In this document: in pieces, positions 54,549-64,000 of the stretch
Numbering within the stretch: the stretch's first letter is position 1
Layout: each line of letters begins with the position of its first letter
Assembly (NCBI GenBank): GCA_019054805.1
Contig: JAHQIY010000004.1
Span: 3,720,001-3,784,000 of the forward strand
Length of the DNA stretch: 64,000 nucleotides
DNA from: Brachionus manjavacas
Taxonomy: Eukaryota; Rotifera; Eurotatoria; Ploima; Brachionidae
Direction of reading: 5' to 3'
Translations under genes and position numbers: made by a program
The notes under the pieces: model-generated
What the model saw: only the letters and a program-made list of their open reading frames with translations
Database searches by the model: none
Told to the model about the DNA's origin: nothing

Positions 54549-57500
54549 ATGATATCTGCTTTAAAACGTCTTGTAAATTCGGAATCATCATCTTCCAGCA
54601 ATGGTACTTGTGGTTCCAACTCAAATGGTCACAATTCAAGCATACAAACCACCACTAATAAGATAACTCAAAATGCCATAGCCACAACCTCATTGATAAA
54701 CAACGGAATGCAAATGATATCTCAATCGCTTCAGAAGAAATTTTCTCGGGGCGTTAATTACAACAGCAAGTTATCTTAAAAACTAAAAACTGACAGAGAG
54801 AAGTAATCCTATTTTTTTAGTGAAAATTGTGATTCGCGGTGACTGCAATGTTGGTAAAACTTGTCTCTGGATGCGACTTCAGGGCCAGCCATTCAAAGAG
54901 CTGTATGAAACCAGTGACGAGATCAAAGTGGCAAATATTCAATGGAATTATAAAACAACAGACGATGTGGTCAAGGTGGAAGTTTGGGATGTGGTCGACA
55001 GATCGAAAAAAAAGCGCAATTTACTTCAGCAAAAAATTTCCAGTTCGAACACTCTGAAATTCGACCACTCATCTTCTGCTGAAGCTCCAGTCGAAGCCTC
55101 CTTAGACGCAGAATTCATTGATGTCTACAAAAATGCCAATGGATGCATACTAGTCTATGATATCACTAAACAATGGACTTGGGATTACATTGAGAGAGAG
55201 TTACCAAAGATACCAAGCCATCTACCAGTGCTTATTATTGGCAATCATAGAGATATGAATCACCATCGAACTGTAGATGAATCAAAGTGCAAATACTTTT
55301 TGGAAAATTTAAATAGGTATCGTTTAAAAATTAATACTAGTTTTTTTTAAATTGTTGATTGCTAAAATTTTGTTTTTTTTTTCTAATAACAAGTTAGGTA
55401 GCTTGTTTGCTAATTAGCTTGTTAAGATATATACCAAACTTGAAAATTTTTAAAATCAATTGAAGCTTGAAAGTTTAGGAAAAATATTATCAAAAAGGAA
55501 ATTAAGCTCTCTAAATATTTAATTATGGTAATTAAAAATTGATGATTATTTTTGTCACCACATAGATAAAAAGAAATTTTTTTAATTTATCAAGAATCTT
55601 ATCTGTCTTCTTTTTCAAAATTTAACTCTAAATTAATATCAAGATGAGTATTGTAGACATTGTGAAAATAAAATACAAATTGAACAAAATTTTCCTTTTT
55701 TAATAAATTAAAATTAAAAATAAAATATAGTAGTAGTAGTAGTACAACTTGTACTATTTAGTTTTACTTAGGTATATCAGGAATACAAATACGGTTTTTG
55801 ATTATTAAATGGCTCAAAAGTTATTTCTTCTAGGCATCTTGTGTATTCAGCTCATTAATTTAAAAATTTTTAACAACATACTTTTTGCACCTTTTTCACC
55901 TAAAATAAAATTTCTATTTTCTTTTTTTTTATAATTTAATTTGTAAATCAAATGAATAATCAATTTAAATATTATGGATGTTTGATTTTTTGCCTTTTTT
56001 TTTACATGAGAAAAATTATTTTGGCTAAAACATGTTACAGTATTTTTTAAGTTTATTTTAATTTATCAAAAAAAGAAAAATTTTGTTCAATTTGTATATG
56101 AATTTCACATTAATGTTGTAGTCTAGGGTTTTATTAAGTTATTCTAATCCTGGGACAAAGCTTTGAAATTCAAAAACCCTAACGCATTGATGATATTTTA
56201 TCAGTTCTTCGGTCCTTGAGGGTCTACTTTTAATATTCAATTATAGAAAAAAATATTATAAAAAGTTGACACAAATTAAAAAAAAAAATTAATTAAATTT
56301 ATAATTGACTCAAAAAATGTTTGATTTTAAGACACATTTTTATTTTCATTTCAATTCTAACTGGGCCACTAAAATGTGAATATCAATAATTTTCAAAAAA
56401 TCAAAAATTACAAAATCAATAACGCTGAATATCAATTTTTTGTTGATTATTGATTTTGAAATTTTAGAGTAGATATTCAATATGTTAAACTAATATTGAA
56501 AAAAATTAATTTCTCCTAATGAAAAATTAAAATCTCTAAAAAAGCAAATTCAATTTTCATGTGAATTTTTTTTCTTCAATTTTAATTTTTCATGAAAGGA
56601 AATCTTTTGCACTAAATTCCACATATTATTTAAATAGTGAAAGAATACTTTTTTTTAATTTTACCAAGTCAAAATAACTAAATTTTTAATGTTTAACGAA
56701 ATTTTAATTGGCATAGTTTAAATCTTTTTCTCAAAAAAATTTATTTTTATATTATAAGATATATTTCTGAAAAAATTTTTTTTTAATTTATTTTTACAAA
56801 AATTAAACCAAAAAAATCACTAATGATTGAATTTATCACAACTTTAATTAAAACTATTTATTCTTTTTAATAGTTTTTTTTTCGAATAACTTCATGTCCA
56901 CTCTAGTAGAATCTTTTCTATTAGTGCATGGGAATTTCATTTTTTACCGTAAAGATCCTTTTCTACTTTTTTTCTCATTTTGCCAATAATTATTTGGTGT
57001 AAAAAACACTAGATATTGAAGATATTGATCTTGGCCTAAAATCATAAAAGGAACGAATATCAAAAATTTCAAGAGGTTGTTTCTTCGTGAAATTACAAAA
57101 ACATTTTTTCAAACTAGTTTGACTAAATACATACAAATACATAAAAATATTTTTTTTATCATCAATCCAAATAATAGCATTTTTTAAAAAATTAAATTAA
57201 TTTACATTAAAAATTATCGGATTAAACTAACAAAAAAAAACATTTTAGAAATATTTGAATAAGTTTAGATAAAAAAATCCATTGTGATTAATTAATTAAT
57301 GCCATGCTAATTTTAAAAAGTAAGATAATTAAATTTAAATGTGTATTTTAAAGGAAAAAAAGGGTTTCAAGAATGATAGAATTAAAAATAATTAAAAATA
57401 TCAAAGATTTATCAATAAAAAAATCTTTGATTGTGAATTTGCATACAAATCAACAAAAATTACAAAAATAAAATTCTTTTTCTTTAATTTAGATTGACAA

Positions 57501-59771
57501 AATTGAGCTTATTAAACTTTGATGATGAAATAGCATGAAAAAAAACATGTTTCACTATACAAAAAAAAAATTTAATTAACACAGGAAATAAAAACGATGA
57601 AATTAAATATAAATTTATTGAGATTTATATTTTGGCTCTATAACATCTCCTAATTAGGGTTTTTTTTCAAATTTTTAAATTTTTTTAACTAAAAGTTAAA
57701 ATTCTGTCATCGCTACCTAAGTAATTTTGAATTAAGTGTTCAAAATTGTAAAATTTTTATTTTTCAATTCTAAATTAACATAAATATAAAATAAAAATAT
57801 TTTTTTGTGTTTTTTTAATCTAGACTGTTAAATGAAACATAGTTTGTTTCACTTTTTAAAACTTACAGAAAATCTGTTGTACAAAAATCCATATTTTTAA
57901 TAAGAATTTAAATTTTGCATTGGAATTTTTGTAAGGAAATTCACAATACTGAGTTTGAAAATTTTTTTAAGTAAATAATATCTAAATTCGAAAAGGAAAA
58001 TTTTTTTTCAGAGAAATTAATTATTTGACGTCTTTATTCATTAATAAAATTTAAAAAAACTCAATTTAAAGTTGTTTTTGATTATAATTACGCCAAGCAT
58101 CGGCATTTTGTAGTGTTATGTTAAGAAAAAAATATACCTTTTTTCGGTTGATATTATTTACATTAAATTTTACCCCAAAAACCGTATCATATGTAATCCT
58201 GATCAAAAGTTTACTGTAATATATTTTTAAAAATCTATTAAAAAAATGTGATTTAATTTTTTCTTATTCTAATAAGGATAGTTAGCTATAAAAAACTACA
58301 ACAGGCATTTAATCTAGATATACTTTTACATGATTGTTTTAAAATTAAAAACTTAAAAAAAATAAAAAAGTTTATTATAACTTTTTATTTTGAAACTAAA
58401 AAACAATTTATCAAGGGGGAGTCTGGGTTCGGCTGTGAGATACACAGAAACATCTATGAGAACTGGATATGGTATGACTTATTTGTACAAATTCTTCAAC
58501 ATTCCGTTCCTTCAGCTCCAAGTAATTTTACCTTTTGCCAGATAAAAGCAAAAAATCCAATTTTTTTTAAAAAGCGTGAAAATCTAATGCAGCAACTTGA
58601 AATAAATGCCAAAGAAACAGACTTGATTTGTGAAGAGCTTCAAATGATTGAGGAAAATATTGAAGTCGACTATAACAACTTTATAGACACTCTTAACTCA
58701 AAACGTCGACAACAGCAGGAAGATAACGCGAAAGACGTTCTAAAAAACGCAATGAGCATCGAACAAGCTCGAAAGTTAGCTCAAGAAAAAGAGGCAGCAA
58801 TGGCAGCTGCTAGACAGCAAGCCGACTTACAATTAAGCGAGCCCAAAAAAGTCATAAACAATATCATTAATAAAATAAACACCAAAGTTAATGAAAATTT
58901 ACCTCAACCCCAACAAGTCTCTATGTCCGTAACCATCGATCCTTCAAAAAAGAATGCTCCATCGAACCCAAGCAAATCGGATTCAATATCACCAATAAAT
59001 TTAAACATAGAAGAGTTGGCTCATGATGATGATCTGAACAGGTTCTTGGACGGTCCGGAAAAAAGTGACGAAAAATTAGATAGCAAAAAGCAAACAAAGT
59101 ATGATGAAGATGAAGAAGAAGAAAGCAATAATCCAATGGTAGCCGCATTTAAGGAAGAAATTGACTCTTCGGACGAAGAAAGTGGAAAAAATAAAGTCTC
59201 GGCTCAAGTAAATGTGAGTGATAATGAGCCTGAAGAAACTGCTACTGGCCAAATAGATGAAAATATTTTTTCTAAGATGAGCAGTCATAACAGCAGTAGC
59301 TCGAATGCAAGTTCCAATTTGGGATCTAGTTTGATTCAAGTTAAAAATTCGTCCAATTTTGAGACGATTTCATCGGCTACTTCTATTTCTTTGGTCAACT
59401 GTGATAGTACTAGTCAAACAAGTTATTCGATGCCAGTGTTAGAAAATCAAATGGTTGACATCAAATTTTCTAATGATGATTTTGAATTTTTGGAAAAAGT
59501 CTCTACAGAACAAAAGCCTAAAATCAAGAGCAAAAAATCGTCCAAGACCGAAGATGGTTCGGAAGACTCCAAATTAAAATCAAAAAAGAAAAAACCAAAG
59601 ACCAAAGATTTGGATGGATTGTTGGACCCAGTCGATGAAAAAAAAGAAAAGAAAAAATCCAAGAAAAAAGATTCTAAATTAGTGAAGACCAAAATTTACC
59701 AAGATGAGGACGAAGAAGACAATTCAGTTAATTTTAATGTAAAGAGAGATTTGGATTATGAAGAATTGTGA
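54549..59771 (+). CDS. RABL6: Rab-like GTPase RABL6 (RBEL1/Parf)
   Basis: Four exons: 54549-54765, 54821-55316, 58416-58521 and 58575-59771; 2016 nt, 671 codons plus stop. RABL6 is a large Ras-superfamily GTPase with a long disordered tail, linked to cell growth control. Exon 1 gives MISALKRLV and [12 protein letters not shown]; exon 2 holds the P-loop ([17 protein letters not shown]), [40 protein letters not shown] and [10 protein letters not shown]; exon 3 gives [10 protein letters not shown] and [12 protein letters not shown]. Exon 4 is a coiled coil followed by an acidic and lysine-rich tail ([30 protein letters not shown]) ending DLDYEEL, as in vertebrate RABL6. Intron 1 (54766-54820) uses a GC donor, A then GCAAGT. 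Intron 2 is 3.1 kb. Confidence 0.95.
55317..58415 (+). other. RABL6 intron 2 (3099 bp) hosting a MITE
   Basis: Donor AATAG then GTATCG, acceptor TTTATCAAG. Contains a (TAG)n run at about 55727-55744 and the MITE at 57423-57952. Otherwise AT-rich. Confidence 0.8.
57423..57952. mobile_element. MITE, inverted copy of 37211-37703
   Basis: Ends TCTTTGATTGTGAATTTGCA and complement of CTCAGTATTGTGAATTTCCT; internal blocks such as AAAATTGAGCTTATTAAACT match the reverse complement of 37590-37640. It carries the uninterrupted form of the MULE target site at 26577. Confidence 0.7.
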
Positions 59772-60328
59772 TGTGAATTCTGATTATTAATTTTTTTTTT
59801 TTGTAATTTTTAACAAAAGGTTATTTTTTTAATTTAAAAACTGTGCGTATTGTGTTAAAAAAGCTGAAAATTGGAAGAATTTTTTTAAGCTAAAACAAGA
59901 AAAAAAAAACGAGGATTTGATTTTTAACCAAAGCTAGTCTATTTCATAATCAATTATTTTTGTTGAAAATTTTAATTATAATTTTATCATTAGATTTTTT
60001 TACAGCTGATCAAAAAGATCCCGTTTATCATTTAACAAATAAAATGAGAGTTTAAATAAACTTAGTGCCAAATTCAGAATTTTTAGCTCATTATTATAAA
60101 ATCGGTTTTTTCAATATAAGTTGATTGAGGGGAATTTTAGATATCTATCATTTTCACAAAATTCTATTTTTTTTGCAGTCATCTGATCTTATTCTTTAAG
60201 CTTTCTTCATTTAGTTCTTTTAATTAACAGGAATTAATTTGTTAATATTTTCTAAGGTCCTTAACAAAATAATTTATACAACGGTTCTAATAAAATCGCA
60301 ACGCCATCGGGCCGGTCAAGGTGTCCGG
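59772..60328. other. RABL6 3' flank
   Basis: AT-rich downstream region, probably including the RABL6 3' UTR. Nothing else recognised. Confidence 0.45.
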
Positions 60329-60613
60329 CAGAGTTGGTCAAAAGTCAAACTTTAAAGTCAGAATCGTTAAAAGTCTAAGTCAAAGTCTGACTTTGACTTG
60401 AGTCCACTCAAGTCAACTTAATTATTTTCAGGCTATAACATTAGACCTAATCGTTCTATATTAACACACAATTACAGAAAATTAATAATGATAAAATGTA
60501 ATTTAAAAACATTGAAATACGAGAACTAAATTTTATTTAAAACAAAAATTTTTAAAAAAGAATTTTAGTTTTAGTCAAAGTCCAGACTTGACTTTGACTT
60601 TTGACCAACTCTA
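60329..60613. mobile_element. hAT-type MITE, 285 bp, AAGTC-rich
   Basis: Begins CAGAGTTGGTCAAAAGTC and ends with its complement (final G changed to A). Flanked by the octamer GTGTCCGG at 60321-60328 and 60614-60621, an 8-bp hAT-type duplication. The interior repeats AAGTC/GACTT. No coding capacity. Confidence 0.9.
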
Positions 60614-60739
60614 GTGTCCGGCCTGTTCAGCTTGTTCGGCCAATTTTAATTTAGCCTGACTTTAAAAATAAAAATTACGAAAATTAAGAAATACAAAATC
60701 AAATATTTAATTTTATATAAAAATTAAGTAAATTTAAAA

Positions 60740-61439
60740 AAAAAACAAATAAATAGATAACTGAAATAATAATATAATAATAAAGCTACAGCAGACTAAC
60801 TGCGGAGCAATGCTATATCTAGCCTTGCTAAAGCTGTCTGATTTTAAAATATGTCTTACCAAGATTATGTTAACAATAAAAAAAAATTAATGATTTTTGC
60901 TTCAAAAAGTTATCTAATTTGTTTTTGAATTCATTTATTGATTTTGCATTTACAACCCCTATCGGTAATTCGTTCCACGCATTCACCACTCGATTTGTTA
61001 GAAAGTTCTCTCTCATCTTGATCCTTGTCATTTGCTTGGTCAATCTTTTATGATGTCCTCGGATTCCACCGGCCGGACCATTGCTTGTTAGTGCATGGCT
61101 TTTAATGTACGGATTCTGCCATTCAACTGCGCTGAAACAGTTCATTATTCTGAAGGTGTCAATTAAGTCTCTTCGAAGTGTCGTCAACTCTAACATAGTA
61201 AGTCTTTTATCATAATCCAGATTTCTTAGACTAAACACTAATTTCGTAGCTCGTCTTTGCACTCGTTCCAAAATGTTCGAGTCCTTTTTAGTACATGGAC
61301 TCCAAGCTGCTGCAACATATTCCAAATGTGGTATAACAAATGAGACATACAGCTGTTTAAAAGTATTTATGTACCAGCACTTGAAGGCTTGTTTGAGCTG
61401 ACCCAAAATAATTATGTTTTTATTTTTTACTTTAGTCAT
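60740..61439 (-). mobile_element. LINE 3' end (CR1/L2-like), 5'-truncated
   Basis: Coding part 60870-61439 followed by a 3' region ending in a TTATTATT-rich tail near 60770-60780. A similar tail layout is seen at 25085-25190. Confidence 0.75.
60870..61439 (-). pseudogene. LINE reverse transcriptase C-terminal region
   Basis: A 189-codon uninterrupted frame with the signature YVSFVIPHLEYVAAAWSPCT then ILERVQRRATKLVFSLRNLD and YDKRLTMLELTTLRRDLIDT, the conserved post-thumb region of CR1/L2-like LINE reverse transcriptases, and a tail NRVVNAWNELPIGVVNAKSI. The catalytic palm is absent, so it is a 5'-truncated, non-functional copy. It is well preserved and so probably young. Confidence 0.85.
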
Positions 61440-62459
61440 AAATTAGATTAAAATAAAATATGGCCTACAATTTCAAATTTTTGCAAATTTTTTTTTTTTT
61501 TAGGCGAAAAAAATATTTTGTAAAAACATCTCATTTTTTCACAGGGTCGGATATTAACTTGTCACATAATAACATCTGAAATTGTCTGATGAGCTAATAT
61601 TAGTAAAAAAATTCAAGAAATTAATTTTAAAATACAAATTTGAAAAACTGAGGATATAAAAATGTTAACGTGTTAATTGAGGGAATTACTAAAAGAATTT
61701 ATACATAAAAGAATGTTAATACAATTAGTTGAGTTTCAACTAGAGTTAGACAACCAAAGGGTAGAAAAAACTGTTCTTTTAGATAAAATTTGAAATCTTC
61801 ATTAGAAAATCTACAAACTAAGCGGTTCAGGTCTTTACATTTCAACATTTTTAAGAGAAAAATGTTCCACTTTAGGAAAAGGAAAATTATGGATTAAAAT
61901 TGATCATAGATTTATTCGCATTTTATTAAGAATCAATAATTGAGTGCTTTTTAATACAGGATGATCCTTAAAAGAGTAATTCCAAACATTTTTAATTAAG
62001 CCTTTCAGGTTTATAGTATTCTTATCATATTCAATGCAAAGATAAATACCGTTTTGACTTAATTTTTATCATTTTTTAAAAAAAATTTATTGCTTAATTT
62101 AAAAATAATCTTGAGTTTTTGAAATCTTTTTTGATTTACGAGTTTGACTTTTGACCGACTCTGGCCTAAATACTGAATTTTTTCAAATACAATTTAAATA
62201 AAAAAACAGTACGGTGCAGAGCGGCACCGATTATGGATCGGTTTTTGGTCGCGACCATTAGGGCTGTGTTATCTATAAAATACTTATTGTAATTTTATTT
62301 TGAACTGATGATGATTTACAATTTTTAGGCTTGATTTTTTTCACCCTTTATTTAAAACCCTTTTTAATTTCAAAATAAAAATTTTGAAGCCAAGTCAAAT
62401 GACTTTTTTTTTGAAAGGTTACACAATTTTGCTTTTTACCTAAATGTATTAATTTATAG
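61440..62459. other. spacer with MITE end
   Basis: 62143-62163 ends in TTTGACTTTTGACCGACTCTG, an end of the AAGTC-rich hAT-derived family, partner end not found. A G/C-richer palindromic patch at about 62208-62272 (GCAGAGCGGCACCGATTATG ... GGTCGCGACC) is unassigned. 61850-62045 on the minus strand has an open patch without recognisable similarity. Confidence 0.4.
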
Positions 62460-62556
62460 CATGATTTATTTTTTAATCATCTCATAGAAATTTCTTTAAA
62501 TCATGCCAAAGATTTTCAATCGGGTTTAAGTCTAGAGAATTTGCCGGTGTACTGTT
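62460..62556 (-). pseudogene. Tc1/mariner transposase C-terminal relic
   Basis: Reads TPANSLDLNPIENLWHDLKK followed by FL and a stop, the end of a Tc1 DDE domain carrying the last catalytic acid (E in PIEN). Only about 30 residues survive. Confidence 0.75.
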
Positions 62557-62633
62557 CTATTTTTTTATTAACATGTGAATAATAAATAAATTACCTTAAA
62601 TTTTATCAAAATATACCCAAGTCTATTTATTTA

Positions 62634-62745
62634 TCCCTATTCTATCCTAGTGAATAATGGGGAGGCGCTCATCTCCTTTTCAAGTACCTTTTTGAGCAAC
62701 GGCTTCGATCTGACACAGAGGCTACTGCAGCGAGTACCCAAGTCT
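62634..62745 (+). repeat. dispersed repeat, partner of 1578-1695
   Basis: Shares CTATTCTATCCTAGTG and TACCTTTTTGAGCAACGGCT with the inverted copy at 1578-1695. No coding content. Confidence 0.6.
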
Positions 62746-63307
62746 GTTTGCCTAAGTTTAATTCTAAAATTTGTATTTTTTACTGTAAAATATATTAATG
62801 TTTATTTATATAGCAAACAAATTTTTTATTAAAATAATTACCTCATATCAGCTGATTGTTAAAATGATTTGATATCAAATAATATCAGATGATATGTTGT
62901 GGCAAGTTAATTTCCGGCACCAATTACAATAGAAATTTTTAATTTGAAGGCTAATACAATTATAAAATACAAGAAAAATTTACGCAATTTTTCTGATGGA
63001 AAAAATTGCTGCTTGGAAATTTTTAATTCAATTAAATCAGAATTATAATTTGAAAGCTATTTTCATTATTTTTTTTAAATAAGAAAATATTTACAATAAA
63101 TTGTTAATATAATTTAATATAATCGAATAGATCAAAATTTATTGTTTATAAAAATATTTCACTAAAATTACAAGTCTTCTTTTTAAATTTTTAAGACAAA
63201 CTAAAATAATCAAGTAAAATCAGTACATGTCAATTAATGAGCTGCTTAGATACGAAATTTAATTTTAAATTCAAATTTTTTACAAATAATTTAGTTTATT
63301 TTAAAAT
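62746..63307. other. AT-rich upstream region of RABEPK
   Basis: Presumed promoter and 5' UTR of the kelch gene; contains repeated ATGATATCA-like strings at 62845-62895. No core element recognised. Confidence 0.45.
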
Positions 63308-64000
63308 ATGGAACTGTACCCGATATTTGATGAAAATTCTCAAATATCCAAGAATCTATGGTATGCGGTGAGCGCTGTTGGCGAGTCGCCATTGATGCGA
63401 GTCGGTCACACTATTGTTCATAAGCGATCCAGTCACGAATCCAAAGGTAAATTTTTCATTATTGGTGGTGCAAATCCATCCAATTCTTTCAACGATGTTT
63501 ACATTCTGGACATGGATATCCTTAACTGGGATAAATTTGATGAGGACATTGAAAATTTTTCCAAAGGCAGATACGAGCACTCATGTTTAATAATAGATAG
63601 CTGGATTTTTATTTTTGCTGGATCAAATGAAGATGGATCCTTAAACGATATTTTAAAATTTGATACTGAAAATAATAAAATAGAAAAAATAAGCAATACT
63701 AGTCCGAATGTGCCCTCGCCTAGGACAATTCATGTCGGAGCAAATATCAAAAATCAACTGTTAGTTTTTGGTGGAGGAGAAACCGGAAAAAAGTCAGTTC
63801 AAGATCAAAAAGTCTATATCTACAATGGAGCATTAAACAAATGGATTTCTCTGATTGGTAAAGGCAAGAGTCCAGAGCCCAGACAAGGTCATGTAATGAT
63901 AGCTCATAATGATTTTAACTTATACATCCACGGCGGAGTAAATGAAGATGTTTTATATGACGATCTTTGGCATTTTGACCTTAAAGGAATGATTTGGACC
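63308..64000 (+). CDS. RABEPK: Rab9 effector protein with kelch motifs (5' part)
   Basis: An uninterrupted 231-codon frame from ATG 63308 runs off the window end. RABEPK (p40) binds Rab9-GTP on late endosomes and aids mannose-6-phosphate receptor return to the trans-Golgi. Kelch blades are visible: RVGHTIVHKR ... GKFFIIGGANPSNSFNDVYI, RYEHSCLIIDSWIFIFAGSN, SPRTIHVGANIKNQLLVFGG and PRQGHVMIAHNDFNLYIHGG then YDDLWHFDL. GGANPSNSFND and FGGGETG with VQDQKVY match RABEPK rather than generic kelch proteins. WYAVSAVGESPLMRVGH fits its N-terminus, supporting the start. No introns occur in the visible part. Confidence 0.9.
   Translation, partial: MELYPIFDENSQISKNLWYAVSAVGESPLMRVGHTIVHKRSSHESKGKFFIIGGANPSNSFNDVYILDMDILNWDKFDEDIENFSKGRYEHSCLIIDSWIFIFAGSNEDGSLNDILKFDTENNKIEKISNTSPNVPSPRTIHVGANIKNQLLVFGGGETGKKSVQDQKVYIYNGALNKWISLIGKGKSPEPRQGHVMIAHNDFNLYIHGGVNEDVLYDDLWHFDLKGMIWT

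Noticed and set aside
58921..59692. Minus-strand frames opposite RABL6 exon 4
   Set aside because: Phe/Leu-rich complements of the Lys/Glu-rich tail, so by-products.
1..64000. tRNA, rRNA or CRISPR features
   Set aside because: No T-loop plus D-loop pairs, no ribosomal core motifs and no regularly spaced repeats were seen; tandem and inverted repeats present are transposon-like.

Overview
The window is a stretch of nuclear DNA from an AT-rich invertebrate animal. Genes are split by introns, many only about 50-60 bp long with GT-AG ends. The resident genes are standard animal genes, and the space between them is packed with eukaryotic DNA transposons (hAT, Tc1/mariner, Tigger/pogo, MULE) and LINE fragments. 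The combination of very low GC, tiny introns and abundant FLYWCH/MULE and jockey/CR1-like elements fits a monogonont rotifer such as Brachionus, but that is an inference and another AT-rich invertebrate is possible. No bacterial, CRISPR or tRNA features were seen.

Seven host genes can be reconstructed exon by exon. They are a peroxisomal ABCD1/2-type half transporter (20125-24147, minus, 725 aa), the Rag GTPase RRAGA (31675-32888, minus, 7 exons, 299 aa), a CPEB2/3/4-Orb2-type translational regulator (40790-44498, plus, 722 aa), CIAO1 of the cytosolic Fe-S assembly pathway (50443-51643, minus, 326 aa), a zeta-crystallin/quinone reductase (51777-53939, minus, 324 aa), the Rab-like GTPase RABL6 (54549-59771, plus, 671 aa) and the 5' part of the kelch protein RABEPK (63308 to the window end). 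All six complete genes give a frame-consistent exon sum, which strongly supports the models. A possible small secreted PAN/apple-like protein lies at 10045-10305.

Layout: 1-9100 is transposon debris, with a 3.8-kb hAT (perfect 8-bp target duplication, identical 173-bp inverted repeats) sitting inside a dead Tc1 transposase. 9.1-20 kb is AT-rich spacer with LINE copies, one of them flanked by a 660-bp direct repeat. 20-24.1 kb is the ABCD gene. 24.1-31.6 kb is a second transposon cluster (MULE, Tigger-derived element, LINE ORF1). RRAGA follows, then about 8 kb of spacer with a 1.3-kb foldback element. CPEB occupies 40.8-44.5 kb. A Tigger element split by a MULE lies at 46-48.8 kb. From 50.4 kb to the end is a compact housekeeping cluster (CIAO1, zeta-crystallin, RABL6, RABEPK), broken by MITEs and LINE pieces between RABL6 and RABEPK.

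The host genes do not form one pathway. Zeta-crystallin and CIAO1 are only 133 bp apart on the same strand, zeta-crystallin and RABL6 share a 609-bp divergent intergenic region, and RABL6 and RABEPK are both Rab-related. No convincing new biological system was found. The most informative signals are the nested insertions with readable target-site duplications and paralogous empty sites, the very long LINE-flanking duplication, the foldback, and two GC-AG introns.
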